Origin: Ruminococcus sp. | GTDB taxonomy: Bacteria; Bacillota; Clostridia; Oscillospirales; Ruminococcaceae | DNA: 64,000 nt | Direction of reading: 5' to 3' | Assembly: GCA_017934425.1 (NCBI GenBank) | Contig: JAGBJO010000028.1 | Coordinates: 1 to 64,000, forward strand | Shown here: piece by piece, positions 54,547-64,000 of the stretch | How the letters are laid out: each line of letters starts with the position of its first letter | How positions within the stretch are numbered: position 1 is the stretch's first letter | The notes under the pieces: generated by a model | Told to the model about the DNA's origin: nothing | What the model saw: only the letters and a program-made list of their open reading frames with translations | Databases searched by the model: none | Program-made: the position numbers and the translations under genes

Positions 54547-55128
54547 TCATTCACCATATCTTTCTTTAATAAACTCGTAAAGCCCCTTCATTGCTGCGCT
54601 GCGGTGGCTTATACTATTCTTCTCCTCCGGGGTCATTTCAGCCATAGTCCTGTCTCCACGGAGGAATATGGGGTCATAGCCGAAGCCGTTAGTTCCCCTC
54701 TTTTCGTAGCCGATACGTCCCTCGCAGATGCCGGAAAAATCAGCTTCGGTATCGCCGTCCACAAAGGCTATAACGCAGGCATAGTGTGCTGTGCGCTTAC
54801 CCTCCGGAACGTCCTTCATATCGCCCAGAAGCTTTTCGCATTCGTTGCCGTCCGGGGCATATCTTGCGGAATAAACTCCCGGTCTGCCGTCAAGTGCATC
54901 TACGCAGATACCGCTGTCGTCGGCAAATACAGGCATATCCACAAGCGCATGGAAAGTTCTTGCCTTGATGTACGCATTCTCACGGAAAGTTGTACCTGTC
55001 TCCTCCGGGTCAGCGCTGACACCGGCTTCACGGGGAGAGACTACCTCAATGCCCAGGGGCGAGAATATCTCTCTTGCTTCACGGAGTTTATTTGCATTAT
55101 TTGTAGCTATCATTATCTTATTCAGCAT
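54547..55128 (-). CDS. rdgB: XTP/dITP diphosphatase (RdgB/HAM1)
   Basis: This 193-residue enzyme removes non-canonical purine nucleotides. The family motifs are ATNNANKLREAR, ADDSGICVDALDGRPGVYSA and GFGYDPIF. ATG 55128 is chosen since AAAGG is well placed; upstream in-frame codons lie in that site and in ftsY. It overlaps the ftsY stop by 11 bases. Confidence 0.95.
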   Translation of the reverse strand: MLNKIMIATNNANKLREAREIFSPLGIEVVSPREAGVSADPEETGTTFRENAYIKARTFHALVDMPVFADDSGICVDALDGRPGVYSARYAPDGNECEKLLGDMKDVPEGKRTAHYACVIAFVDGDTEADFSGICEGRIGYEKRGTNGFGYDPIFLRGDRTMAEMTPEEKNSISHRSAAMKGLYEFIKERYGE

Positions 55129-56674
55129 CGTCATCATCCTTTCTGCCAAACAGACGGCTGAAGAAGCCCTTCTTTTTCTTCTTTACAGGTTCAGCGGGTT
55201 CTTCCGGAGCTTCCTCGGCTGCTTCTATAGCAGGCTCGGAAACATCAACAACTGCTTCTTCTACAGTTTCAGCTACTTCCTCGGCTGCTTCTATAACAGG
55301 TTCGGAAACTTCGCTGACTGTTTCTTCTACTGTCTCAGTGGCTTCTGCAACAGGTTCGGAAACCTCGCTGACTGCTTCTTCTACAGTTTCAGTTACTTCC
55401 TCAGCTGCTTCTATAACAGGTTCAGAAACTTCGCTGACTGTTTCTTCTACGGTCTCAGCAGCTTCTGCAACAGGCTCGGAAACCTCGCTTACTCCCTCCT
55501 CTACAGGTTCGTAAGAAGAAATTTCCTCCTCTGCGTCCTCAGCGGAAGTTTCCTCGTCCTCGGTTTCTTCATCGGACTTCTGGGCAGGCTTCTGACTAAA
55601 CAGGCGGCTGAAGAAGCCTTCCTTCTTCTCGGTATCCTCATCAGCAGTCTCGGTTTCCTCAGTGATCTCCTCAGTTTCTTCGTACTCGCCCTCGGCTGTC
55701 TCGTCCTCAGTCCCGGCAGTTTCCTCGGTGAGTTCTTCTTTCTCGTCCTCCTCGTAGTCCTCATAATTAGTCTCAAAGAGAGCGTCTACGAACATACGGC
55801 TGTCGAAGGGCTGGAGGTCGTCGATCTTTTCGCCTACACCGATAAGCTTTACAGGTATTCCAAGTTCGTTCTTTATGGAAATAACGATACCGCCCTTTGC
55901 AGTACCGTCCAGCTTTGTGAGAACGATACCTGTAATAGGCGCAGTCTCACTGAAAAGCTTTGCCTGGTTTACTGCGTTCTGTCCGGTAGTTGCGTCCAGG
56001 ACAAGCAGTACCTCACGGGAGCAGTCCCCTGCCTTGTTGTCGATGATACGGTTTATCTTGGCAAGTTCGTCCATAAGGTTCTTCTTGTTGTGAAGTCTGC
56101 CGGCGGTGTCGATTATGACTACGTCGCAGTGGCGTGCCTTTGCAGCTTCCAGAGCATCGTATACTACTGCGCCCGGATCAGAACCCTCGGCGTGCTTTAC
56201 TATATCCACCCCTGCACGCTGAGTCCACACTTCAAGCTGGTCGATAGCTGCCGCTCGGAAAGTATCCGCTGCCGCAACCAGGACTTTCTTGCCCTCCTCC
56301 TTGAACTGGTGGCACATCTTACCGATAGTTGTGGTCTTGCCTGCGCCGTTTACGCCGATGACCATTATAACTGCCGGTGATACAGAAAGGTCAAGACCGG
56401 TATCATCGCCCATGATCTCAGATATTACCTCATGGATAAGCTCCATGATCTCCTTGGGGTCGGTGATTCCCCTCTCCTTTATCTTGGAGCGCAGACGGTC
56501 GCAGATCTCCTCGGAAGTCTCAACGCCGATATCGCTCATTATCATCTGTTCTTCAAGTTCCTCGAAAAGCTCCTCGTCGATCTTGGTAAAGGAGTTGAAT
56601 ATCCTTTGCAGACCGCCGAAAAAGTTGTCTCTGGTCTTTCTCAGACCTTCTGCTATTTTCTGAAAAATTCCCAT
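55118..56674 (-). CDS. ftsY: Signal recognition particle receptor FtsY with C-terminal acidic repeat tail
   Basis: This 518-residue GTPase is the membrane receptor for SRP. A short amphipathic N-terminus (GIFQKIAEGLRKTRDNFF) leads into the NG domain: GVNGAGKTTT, DTAGRLHN, TKLDGTAKGG. The NG domain ends near residue 300. A tail of about 215 residues follows, very acidic, with two copies of GFFSRLF and a 40-residue repeat occurring twice. In most bacteria any acidic extension precedes the NG domain. ATG 56674 follows GGAGG. Confidence 0.93.
   Translation of the reverse strand: MGIFQKIAEGLRKTRDNFFGGLQRIFNSFTKIDEELFEELEEQMIMSDIGVETSEEICDRLRSKIKERGITDPKEIMELIHEVISEIMGDDTGLDLSVSPAVIMVIGVNGAGKTTTIGKMCHQFKEEGKKVLVAAADTFRAAAIDQLEVWTQRAGVDIVKHAEGSDPGAVVYDALEAAKARHCDVVIIDTAGRLHNKKNLMDELAKINRIIDNKAGDCSREVLLVLDATTGQNAVNQAKLFSETAPITGIVLTKLDGTAKGGIVISIKNELGIPVKLIGVGEKIDDLQPFDSRMFVDALFETNYEDYEEDEKEELTEETAGTEDETAEGEYEETEEITEETETADEDTEKKEGFFSRLFSQKPAQKSDEETEDEETSAEDAEEEISSYEPVEEGVSEVSEPVAEAAETVEETVSEVSEPVIEAAEEVTETVEEAVSEVSEPVAEATETVEETVSEVSEPVIEAAEEVAETVEEAVVDVSEPAIEAAEEAPEEPAEPVKKKKKGFFSRLFGRKDDDDAE
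55261..55500 (-). repeat. Two 120-bp direct repeats in the ftsY tail
   Basis: Bases 55261-55380 and 55381-55500 repeat with a period of exactly 120 bases, encoding 40 residues each (SEVSEPV, then EAAE/EATE, TVEETV or EAV). The copies differ mostly at single bases. Related partial units extend on both sides. The copies could expand or shrink by slippage without shifting the frame. Confidence 0.85.
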
Positions 56675-56743
56675 ATGATCCTCCAAATCTATGTTAGAAC
56701 CTGTCTTCATAAGTGCAAAGGCTTGTAAAGACAAGTTCTCAGG

Positions 56744-59700
56744 TTACTGAACGTCAGCCACGTCCTCCTGGAAATCCACCTGCTCCATTTTCAGAAGCTT
56801 GGATATGCCGTCCTCCTGCATTGTAACGCCGTAGAGAACGTTTGCTTCCTCCATTGCGCTTCGGCGGTGGGTGACAAGTACGAACTGAGTCGTGTCAGTA
56901 AACTTTTTAAGGTACTGTGCATACTTCCTGACATTCACCTCATCAAGTGCTGCATCTATCTCGTCAAGTATACAGAACGGCGCAGGACGAAGCCGGAGTA
57001 TAGCAAAATATATCGCTATAGCTACAAACGACTGCTCGCCGCCTGAAAGAGATATAAGGTTTTTGATGACCTTTCCCGGCGGTGCTACGCTTATCTCTAT
57101 GCCGGATTCAAGCACGTTCTCCGGGTCAGTGAGGATAAGTTCCGCCTTGCCTCCGCCGAAAAGTTCCACGAATATGCTTTTGAAATTGCTGTTGATTATC
57201 CGGAAGCTTTCGGAGAATATCCGGCACATTTCCTCGGTAAGGCTGGTAATGATGCGTTCCAGTTCCGCCTTCGACTTCTGAACGTCCGCAAGCTGGGCGC
57301 TGAGGAATTCGTATCTTTCGGAGACTTCCTTGTACTCCTCGATAGCGTCAACGTTAACGCTTCCAAGTCCACGGATCTTGTTTTTCAGTTCAGTCAGCCG
57401 GCGCTGTGCTTCGATAACATCATCAAGTTTCTGCGCCAGTGCGACTGCTTCCGAACGGGTAAGTTCATAAACCTCGTCAAGCTGCTTTATGATATAATCG
57501 CTGTCACGGACTACCGCATCCCTGCGCTCCGTAAGGCGGGTCATTTCGCCGGAAAGACGTTCCTTCGCCTCATTCAGTTCCTTCATGCCCTTCTGTATCT
57601 CATTGACAAGACGGGTCTGTTCGGTATGGATATCCTGGTATCGCTTTATTTCCCTGCGATAATTTTCAGCGTTGTTCTTTGTGTTTTCCAGGTCGGTATT
57701 TATCCGGGTGATATCCTGTTTTTTCTGATTGATAAGGGTATTCTGCCGGCGTATTTCTTCCTCGAAGCGGCTGCTGCCAAAGTCAAGGTCGGAAAGTGAC
57801 TGCTCTGTGCGCTTTGCTTCAAGTTCCTGCGCCTGAATGTCTTTATCAAGTGTAATATCACTTATCCTCAACCCGGATAGTTCCTCGGAAAGTTCAGCCC
57901 TTTTAAGGCGCAGTTCCTCACGGGAATGTTGCCCCTGTGCAAGGCGCTGTTCAGCTTCGGTGATATTGAGTACAAGCTGTGCCAGAGACTTTTGCGTCTC
58001 ATCAATTGTATGCTGGGAAGCGGCTATTTTTTCCTCCGCTTCCTTTACCTGCCTGTCAGTGGCGGCTGTCTGACCGCTCATCTGTTCTATCAGCGAACTA
58101 AGCCTTGATATCTCCGCATTAAGCCGTACTTCCTCGCCGTTACACTCAGCTATCTCAGACTTTGCCGCCTCCACATCGAAGCGGAGTTTCTCAGTCTCGG
58201 CACGGAGTTTTTCAGCCCTTGCGCTCAGTTCGTCACGCTTAACGGAAAGCTCCTGCATCTCACGGTCAAGGGTATCTATCTCGTTCTTTCGGGTGATGAC
58301 TCCTCCGGACTTTACTGCCGAACCGCCGGTGAATGAACCGCCGGAGTTTATCACCTGACCGTCAAGGGTGACGATGCGGAAACGGTAGCTGTACCTTTTT
58401 GCGATATTGGTCGCACTGTCGATATCCTCCGCAACCACTGTCCGTCCCAGGAGGGAGGAAATGATGTTGCTGAACCTGCTGTCGCAGCCGGCTATACGGT
58501 CGGCTATTCCAACAAATCCGTCACAGTTTTCAAGACCCGTTTCCCGGAGAGTATAGCCCTTTATCGAGGTAAGGGGCAGGAATGTGGCACGTCCGCCGTT
58601 TTGCTCTTTCAGGAATCGGATACAGCGCTTGGCGATATCCTCGTTTTCAACGATAATATTCTGCATTGCGCCGCCCAGGGCAGTTTCTATCGCTAAAGCA
58701 TACTCAGGACTGACGCTTATGTTCTGGGCGACAGTTCCGAAGATGCCGCCGATACGTCCCTGACGTGATGCACGGAGTACCTGCTTTACACTTCCTGCAA
58801 AGCCCTCCATATTGTTTTCCATGTCGCTGAGTATCTTACGGCGCTGCTGTTTGCCTTTGAAGTCGTAAAGTATCCTTTCAAGGTCGGTCTTAGCGTTCTC
58901 GAAGCCCTGGCTGCGTGACTGGAAAAGTTTCTCGATACCGGAAAGCCTGTTTTTAGCAGAGATCAGCTTCTCGGCATTTGTGGCAAGAGCGTCCTGATTC
59001 TCAGTAAGCTGGCGGCTGTAGTCTGCCACGATACTGTCAGCGGAGGAACTGCTGCTGCGAAGTTCGCTGATACGCTGCTTCTGCTCCTCTATCGCCTGCT
59101 TTGCGCTTTCGGCGGTAATTTTCAGGCTGCTCTGGCTGATGTACATTTCATTTATCTCGCTGGTGGTCTTATCCACATCAGCGCCAAGTTCTGTGCTTTC
59201 CGCCTCGGCGCTCCGCAGTTTCTCCTCAGCCTGAGCGATCTCGCTCTGCAAGGCTTTTTTCTGCTCATTCAGCGCCGCTATCTTCTTTTCGATATCACGC
59301 TTTTGCAGGTTCAGTTCACGCCTTGTTTCGTCCGCATCGGTAATGCTTCGCTTGGCGGAATGGATAGCTTCCTCGCAGTGTTTTATATCGTTTTCAAGTA
59401 CTGCGATATCCGCCTTTTTACGGGAGGAATCCTGCTCCTCCTCCAGCATTTTCCGGCTGAGTTCATCGGACTTTATCGTTGACTCCTGCATACGCCTGTA
59501 GCCCTGCTGGAGTCTTTCCTCCTGGGAAGCAATATCGTTTTCCAGGTTTTCGTACTCGTTATTGCTCACCAGTATTTTTTCTTCCAGTGCTTCAAGCTTG
59601 GCTTTCAGTTCGTCCAGCCTTGTGATCCAGACGGATATTTCAAGCTGTTTGCGCTCATTGGCAAGCTTTACGAACCGCTCAGCCTTTTCAGCCTGGGCTT

Positions 59701-60316
59701 TCAAGGGTTCTACACGGCTTTCCAGTTCCGTGAGGATATCCGTCAGGCGCAGGAGGTTTTCCTGGGCGGCAGTAAGCTTACGTTCGGCTTCCTGCTTTTT
59801 GTAGCGGAATTTTGATATACCGGCGGCTTCCTCGAAAATGTCACGGCGCTCATTGCTTTTTGCGCCCACTATCTCGGCGATGCGTCCCTGACCGATTATT
59901 GAGTAGCCATCACGTCCAAGACCGGTGTCCATGAAAAGCTCGTTTATGTCTTTAAGTCTGCACGACTTGCCGTTTATCAGGTACTCGCTCTCGCCGCTGC
60001 GGTAGAGTTTTCTGGTGACGGAGATCTCATCTTCCATATCCTCGATGGTATGGTCGGAGTTGTCGATATTTATTGTAACTGCGGCGAAACCCATAGGTTT
60101 TCTTGCCACTGTACCTGAGAAGATAACGTCCTCCATTTTGTTTCCACGGAGAGTTTTAGTGGACTGCTCGCCCAGTACCCAGCGTACTGAGTCACCGATA
60201 TTACTTTTTCCGCTTCCATTAGGCCCGACTACCGCCGTCAGACCCTTGTCAAAGGTAAGGCTTATCTTGTCCGGGAAAGACTTGAATCCTTGTATTTCCA
60301 GGCTTTTCAGGTACAT
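56744..60316 (-). CDS. smc: Chromosome partition protein SMC
   Basis: This 1190-residue ATPase condenses chromosomes with ScpA and ScpB. Head halves are at both ends: Walker A GPNGSGKSNI near residue 32 and LSGGE plus CILDEIDAALDE near the end. Two long coiled coils (about 170-510 and 670-1010) surround the hinge (GFAGSVKQVL to SGGSFTGGSA). The start follows GGAGGTGA. Confidence 0.97.
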   Translation of the reverse strand: MYLKSLEIQGFKSFPDKISLTFDKGLTAVVGPNGSGKSNIGDSVRWVLGEQSTKTLRGNKMEDVIFSGTVARKPMGFAAVTINIDNSDHTIEDMEDEISVTRKLYRSGESEYLINGKSCRLKDINELFMDTGLGRDGYSIIGQGRIAEIVGAKSNERRDIFEEAAGISKFRYKKQEAERKLTAAQENLLRLTDILTELESRVEPLKAQAEKAERFVKLANERKQLEISVWITRLDELKAKLEALEEKILVSNNEYENLENDIASQEERLQQGYRRMQESTIKSDELSRKMLEEEQDSSRKKADIAVLENDIKHCEEAIHSAKRSITDADETRRELNLQKRDIEKKIAALNEQKKALQSEIAQAEEKLRSAEAESTELGADVDKTTSEINEMYISQSSLKITAESAKQAIEEQKQRISELRSSSSSADSIVADYSRQLTENQDALATNAEKLISAKNRLSGIEKLFQSRSQGFENAKTDLERILYDFKGKQQRRKILSDMENNMEGFAGSVKQVLRASRQGRIGGIFGTVAQNISVSPEYALAIETALGGAMQNIIVENEDIAKRCIRFLKEQNGGRATFLPLTSIKGYTLRETGLENCDGFVGIADRIAGCDSRFSNIISSLLGRTVVAEDIDSATNIAKRYSYRFRIVTLDGQVINSGGSFTGGSAVKSGGVITRKNEIDTLDREMQELSVKRDELSARAEKLRAETEKLRFDVEAAKSEIAECNGEEVRLNAEISRLSSLIEQMSGQTAATDRQVKEAEEKIAASQHTIDETQKSLAQLVLNITEAEQRLAQGQHSREELRLKRAELSEELSGLRISDITLDKDIQAQELEAKRTEQSLSDLDFGSSRFEEEIRRQNTLINQKKQDITRINTDLENTKNNAENYRREIKRYQDIHTEQTRLVNEIQKGMKELNEAKERLSGEMTRLTERRDAVVRDSDYIIKQLDEVYELTRSEAVALAQKLDDVIEAQRRLTELKNKIRGLGSVNVDAIEEYKEVSERYEFLSAQLADVQKSKAELERIITSLTEEMCRIFSESFRIINSNFKSIFVELFGGGKAELILTDPENVLESGIEISVAPPGKVIKNLISLSGGEQSFVAIAIYFAILRLRPAPFCILDEIDAALDEVNVRKYAQYLKKFTDTTQFVLVTHRRSAMEEANVLYGVTMQEDGISKLLKMEQVDFQEDVADVQ

Positions 60317-60320
60317 CAGT

Positions 60321-61313
60321 TCACCTCCGCAAATTCACCTCATATACCGGCACATCGTCGCTGCCGGTAAGCTTTATATCAATACCATTTTTTCTGAAAT
60401 AGTCGCTGTTCATTTTCTTGTGACCGTATCCGGGACTAATCCCTTTGGGGCATATTTCAAGTACTGCCCTGCCGGAGGAAATGCCATTTTCTCTGAGGCA
60501 CTCCTCGATCTTCCGGCGGTAGATGTAGCTTTCGCACATTTCCCGGAATGCCGGGTGATAGTATCCGCCAACCATATCACGTTCCACGAATTCGCTTGCA
60601 TGGAGTCCGCATTTTATGACCCTTATGCCTGCCTCATGGAATCTCAGAAGCATCAAAGCGCAAAGCTGTGCCATTTCGTCAAGGGTGATATAGTCCTCCG
60701 GCTTCATGATATCCGCAAGGACAGTCCCCTTCAGAACGACGGTGGGGTATATCCTTACGGTATCCGGCGAAAGGTCGATGATGCGCTGCATAGTCAGCAT
60801 ATCACGCTCCGGGCTGCTTTTGTAAAGCCCGGTCATCATCTGTAGCCCAAGTTCAAAGCCGTAGGAGCGGATAAGCTGCGATGCTTCAGCCGCATCACTG
60901 GCAGAGTGTCCCCTCTCGTTAGCGGCAAGCACCTCGTCCACCATTGACTGCGCTCCCAGTTCAATTGCTGTAACGCCGTACATTTTCAGTATATCCAGTA
61001 TCTCCGGAGTGATGCAGTCCGGGCGGGTGGATATGCGTATTCCTCTGACCTTGCCATCTTTCACGAATGGGTGAGCCGCTTTCAGAAGCTCAAGCATATA
61101 CGCCCTGTTTATTGCGGTAAAGCTTCCTCCGAAGAAAGCTATCTCCGCATTTTCCGGCTCTTTCATCTCCGTTACTGCCTGGCTGCATATCTGTGCCACT
61201 TCCAGTCCGGTTGGGGAATGTTGAGCGCCGCTTATCGTCCTCTGGTCGCAGAAGCTGCACTTATGCGGGCAGCCTGCGTGAGGTACGAAAATGGCGATAT
61301 TACTGTGCTTCAT
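60321..61313 (-). CDS. Radical SAM protein (Elp3-like)
   Basis: This 330-residue enzyme has the 4Fe-4S motif CPHKCSFCDQ at residue 15 and ISTRPDCITPEIL, similar to the radical SAM domain of Elp3/TIGR01212-type proteins, but there is no acetyltransferase domain. Its substrate is not known; tRNA modification is possible. It sits between rnc and smc, where a similar gene is often found in clostridia. It overlaps the end of rnc by 14 bases. Confidence 0.88.
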   Translation of the reverse strand: MKHSNIAIFVPHAGCPHKCSFCDQRTISGAQHSPTGLEVAQICSQAVTEMKEPENAEIAFFGGSFTAINRAYMLELLKAAHPFVKDGKVRGIRISTRPDCITPEILDILKMYGVTAIELGAQSMVDEVLAANERGHSASDAAEASQLIRSYGFELGLQMMTGLYKSSPERDMLTMQRIIDLSPDTVRIYPTVVLKGTVLADIMKPEDYITLDEMAQLCALMLLRFHEAGIRVIKCGLHASEFVERDMVGGYYHPAFREMCESYIYRRKIEECLRENGISSGRAVLEICPKGISPGYGHKKMNSDYFRKNGIDIKLTGSDDVPVYEVNLRR

Positions 61314-62061
61314 AGTAGCCCATAAGCTTCAGCGCTTCCTTTGCGGCAAGCTGCTCGGCTTCCTTTTTGCTTCTGCCCTTGCCAGTGCCGATGACCTGTG
61401 AATTCAGGCGCACCTCCACTACAAAACGCTTGTTATGGTCAGGGCCTTCCTCACCGATGAGGGCGTATTCAACTTTTTCCTCCGGGTTCATCTGGACTAC
61501 TTCCTGGAGTATGGTTTTGTAGTCGCTGTATGCCACACGCCTTGTTCTCTCAAGGTCGTCGGGGATAAAGCGGAGGATATGCTTTGCAGCGGCTTCCATA
61601 CCGCCGTCAAGGTAGATAGCGGCGATGACCGCTTCAAAAGCGTCTGCAAGTATCGAAGGGCGCTCACGTCCGCCGGTATTTTCCTCGCCCTTGCCCAGAA
61701 GGAGGTAGTCCCCCAGGTGTATCTGCTGGGCGAAGATATGCAGAGATTTCTCGCAGACCAGCGATGCTCTCAGCTTTGTAAGCTCACCCTCGGCAACGCT
61801 TGTAAGGTTCTTGTATAAATGGTCTGAAACTACGATGGAAAGCACGCTGTCGCCCAGGAATTCAAGGCGCTCGTTGCTGCCGCCGATGTGTTTGCGCTCA
61901 TTGGCGTAGGACGAATGTGAAAGCGCCTGTTTCAGCAGTTCCTTATTTTTGAATGTATAGTGCAGTTCCTTCTCCAGCTTTTCAATGCTCTCTGAAAGGT
62001 CGTGCTTGGACATTGCCTTATCACGGAAAGCCTTTCTCAGTTCATTTTCAAGATTCTCCAT
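61300..62061 (-). CDS. rnc: Ribonuclease III
   Basis: This 253-residue enzyme cuts double-stranded RNA in rRNA maturation. The nuclease domain shows NERLEFLGDSVLSIV, where E and D bind Mg2+, and ADAFEAVIAAIYLDGG. The dsRNA-binding domain closes the protein (GTGKGRSKKEAEQLAAKEAL). The start ATG overlaps the plsX stop by one base, with AAAGGAG before it. No acpP lies between plsX and rnc. Confidence 0.96.
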   Translation of the reverse strand: MENLENELRKAFRDKAMSKHDLSESIEKLEKELHYTFKNKELLKQALSHSSYANERKHIGGSNERLEFLGDSVLSIVVSDHLYKNLTSVAEGELTKLRASLVCEKSLHIFAQQIHLGDYLLLGKGEENTGGRERPSILADAFEAVIAAIYLDGGMEAAAKHILRFIPDDLERTRRVAYSDYKTILQEVVQMNPEEKVEYALIGEEGPDHNKRFVVEVRLNSQVIGTGKGRSKKEAEQLAAKEALKLMGYYEAQ

Positions 62062-63071
62062 TATTCTGCTCCTTTATCCGTATCAGAGGAGGCTGCAACG
62101 TAATCGGCTATTGCCTGGGTAACGCCGCCCTCGGCACACTTCTTTGCCTGACGTACTGCATTGAAGAATGCTGTAGCGTCTGAACTTCCGTGAGCCTTGA
62201 TAACAGGCTTCTTCACGCCCAGAAGTGCAGAGCCGCCTACCTCCTTGTAGTCCATTTGTTTTCTGAATTTTTTGATCTTATCCAGTGAGAAAAGTGCGCC
62301 CAGTTTGCCTGCGCCTGAGAATATCCACTTCATCTTCTTTGCGAAGAATGAGCCCATTCCCTCATACAGTTTCAGGACTATATTTCCGGTAAATCCGTCA
62401 GTAACGACTACCTGCACTTCGCCCTTGGGAAGATCTCTTGCCTCGATATTACCGGCAAAATTCAGCTTCGACTCTGACAGCATCTTGTATGCTTCTATTT
62501 CAAGTTCTCTGCCCTTAGTCTCCTCAGCGCCTATGTTAAGGAGTGCCACTTTAGGCGACTTCACGCCCAGCACCTTTTCCATATAAGCGCTTCCCATGAC
62601 TGCAAACTGCATCAGCATTTCCGGGCGGCACTCTGTATTCGCACCAGCGTCCACAAGAATGAAGCTGCCCTTGTCTGCCGGCATCACAGGTGAGGGTGCA
62701 ACTCGCTTAATACCTTTGATACGCTTGACGATGAAGGTAGCGCCCATAACAAGTGCGCCGGTGCTTCCTGCTGAAACAAAGGCATCGCCCTTGCCGTCAG
62801 CTAAAAGCTGCAAGCCCAGTCCCATTGAGGAATTCTTTCCGGACTTGATTATTTCCTTCGGTTCTTCATGTATATCAAAAACATCATCAGTATGCACGAT
62901 CTCAATGCCGTTCATATTTATGCCATTATCGGCGGCACACTTTTTTATGATAGTCTCGCTTCCTGTGAGAACTATCCTTACCCCAAGTTCCCTGACTGCA
63001 CGCTCGCAGCCCTTGATGACCTCCAGAGGGGCGTTATCCCCTCCGAAAGCGTCAACGATTATCTTAGTCAT
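62061..63071 (-). CDS. plsX: Phosphate acyltransferase PlsX
   Basis: This 336-residue enzyme makes acyl-phosphate from acyl-ACP for phospholipid synthesis. Family motifs are [40 protein letters not shown] and [14 protein letters not shown]. It overlaps trmFO by eight bases and rnc by one, so all three are likely co-transcribed. A regulatory FapR site was not seen. Confidence 0.95.
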   Translation of the reverse strand: MTKIIVDAFGGDNAPLEVIKGCERAVRELGVRIVLTGSETIIKKCAADNGINMNGIEIVHTDDVFDIHEEPKEIIKSGKNSSMGLGLQLLADGKGDAFVSAGSTGALVMGATFIVKRIKGIKRVAPSPVMPADKGSFILVDAGANTECRPEMLMQFAVMGSAYMEKVLGVKSPKVALLNIGAEETKGRELEIEAYKMLSESKLNFAGNIEARDLPKGEVQVVVTDGFTGNIVLKLYEGMGSFFAKKMKWIFSGAGKLGALFSLDKIKKFRKQMDYKEVGGSALLGVKKPVIKAHGSSDATAFFNAVRQAKKCAEGGVTQAIADYVAASSDTDKGAE

Positions 63072-64000
63072 TTACCCCAGCCCTTTCAAGTTCTTTTTTC
63101 AGCGAAGCCACTGCACGGTTTGCATATGCACCGTAGCGCTCCTTCTTGTCTTTTATCCTTACGCCTATATCCGGGAGTATACCCATATTAGCGCCCATAG
63201 GCTGGAATTTTCCGTCATTGAACGGGTCACTTATATACGACGACAATGCACCAAGCATCGTATCCTCCGGTAAAACAATGGGTTCAAGTCCAAGGATACG
63301 TCTTGCGGCGGCAGTTCCGGCGATTATACCGCTTGCGGCGGACTCCATATAACCCTCAACGCCTGTTATCTGTCCGGCGAAGAATATCTCCGGCTTGCTG
63401 CGCATTGAGAAGTACCTGTCAAGGAGGACAGGGCTGTTTATGAAAGTATTCCGGTGCATAACGCCATATCTCATGAACTCGGCGTTTTCAAGACCGGGTA
63501 TCATGGAGAATACACGCTTCTGCTCACCGAATTTCAGGTTTGTCTGGAAACCTACCAGGTTGAAAAGGGTCGCTTCACGGTTCTCACGCCTTAGCTGTAC
63601 TACTGCATAAGGTCGTCTGCCAGTGCGCTCGTCGATTATGCCGACAGGCTTCATGGGACCAAAGCGCATGGTGTCCTCGCCACGGGAAGCGAGTTCCTCG
63701 ATAGGCATACACCCCTCGTACACACTGAAAGGGTGTGTCTCAAAGTCCTTGAGCTGAACCTTTTCTGCGGTGATAAGCGCCCTGTAGAAGGCGGTATATT
63801 CCTCCTTGTTCATGGGGCAGTTGATATAATCCGCATCTCCACGGTCATACCTTGACGCAAAGAAAACCTTCTCCTTGTCAAGGCTCTCGAAAGTGACTAT
63901 CGGCGCAGCAGCGTCGTAGAAGCTCAGTCTCTCGCCGCAAAGAGAACGTATCTCCTCAGCCATAGCCCCGGAAGTAAGCGGGCCTGTAGCGATTATTGTG
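63064..64000 (-). CDS. trmFO: TrmFO, tRNA uridine-54 methyltransferase (partial)
   Basis: The gene is cut by the end of the window; its N-terminal part, with the FAD-binding motif, is missing. What remains (about 312 residues) is typical of folate- and FAD-dependent Trm[29 protein letters not shown], the Cys of [11 protein letters not shown] and PLNRMGAN-like [11 protein letters not shown]. It methylates U54 of tRNA to ribothymidine. It leads into plsX with an eight-base overlap. Confidence 0.95.
   Translation of the reverse strand, partial: TIIATGPLTSGAMAEEIRSLCGERLSFYDAAAPIVTFESLDKEKVFFASRYDRGDADYINCPMNKEEYTAFYRALITAEKVQLKDFETHPFSVYEGCMPIEELASRGEDTMRFGPMKPVGIIDERTGRRPYAVVQLRRENREATLFNLVGFQTNLKFGEQKRVFSMIPGLENAEFMRYGVMHRNTFINSPVLLDRYFSMRSKPEIFFAGQITGVEGYMESAASGIIAGTAAARRILGLEPIVLPEDTMLGALSSYISDPFNDGKFQPMGANMGILPDIGVRIKDKKERYGAYANRAVASLKKELERAGVND

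Noticed and set aside
54965..56380. 471-codon open frame on the plus strand opposite ftsY and rdgB
   Set aside because: It is antisense to two well-supported genes, and its Phe/Leu/Ser-rich repeats are the mirror of the Glu/Val repeats of FtsY. No ribosome binding site supports it.
60015..60845. 276-codon plus-strand frame across smc and the radical SAM gene
   Set aside because: It covers two conserved genes in antisense and joins unrelated coding regions.

Overview
The window looks like a chromosomal segment of a cellulosome-forming gut Firmicute close to Ruminococcus (Oscillospiraceae). The main evidence is a secreted cysteine peptidase that carries a Thr-rich linker and a C-terminal type I dockerin. 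Typical clostridial gene orders agree with this: tig-clpP-clpX; rplS-lepB-rbgA-rnhB-yraN; trmFO-plsX-rnc-smc-ftsY; rdgB-yhbY-nadD-yqeK-lcp-rsfS-leuS. Promoters of the TTGACA-N17-TATAAT type and purine-rich ribosome binding sites are found throughout. The species is an inference.

Layout. 1-6.75 kb is a complete type I restriction-modification operon (hsdR, hsdM, hsdS) followed by two small accessory genes: a zinc-ribbon protein and a membrane-anchored coiled-coil protein. About 7.1-18.5 kb is accessory DNA made of at least two mobilizable modules. The first has a short relaxase, an RHH accessory protein, a DUF960-type gene, a zinc-finger amidoligase, a 63-residue protein, a class II glutamine amidotransferase and a tyrosine integrase. 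An unrecognised 541-residue cargo gene on the minus strand lies between the modules. The second has an excisionase, an integrase, a D5/P4-type SF3 helicase, a MobC-like protein and a relaxase. This accessory block ends beside an initiator tRNA-fMet gene that has a perfect consensus promoter. From 19 kb to the end the DNA is core chromosome, mostly on the minus strand.

Core region. Proteolysis and protein folding come first: a ClpC-like ATPase, clpX, clpP and tig. A large near-palindrome of about 290 bp separates clpX from a Cys-rich small membrane protein gene. Next come a phosphoesterase and thrC, a ribosome-assembly and protein-export block (yraN, rnhB, rbgA, two signal peptidases I, rplS with its leader), a paired radical-SAM system, and cdd with a DUF896 gene. 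A short plus-strand island then encodes an SDR, an HD-domain phosphohydrolase, a lipoteichoic-acid-synthase-like enzyme and an FlK-like thioesterase. It is followed by the dockerin peptidase, a voltage-gated-type K+ channel, an HD-GYP phosphodiesterase, a CD1247-like protein, efp, pepQ, an SMI1/KNR4 gene, aroQ, yqeG, rpsU (GTG start), leuS and the rsfS-to-rdgB cluster. The end holds ftsY with an unusual C-terminal acidic repeat tail, smc, a radical SAM gene, rnc, plsX and a trmFO gene cut by the window edge.

The best candidates for something new are the amidoligase/glutamine-amidotransferase cassette in the first mobile module and the orphan 541-residue cargo gene. Next are the two accessory genes of the hsd operon, the repeat tail of FtsY and the composite palindrome next to clpX. 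No CRISPR array or rRNA was seen.
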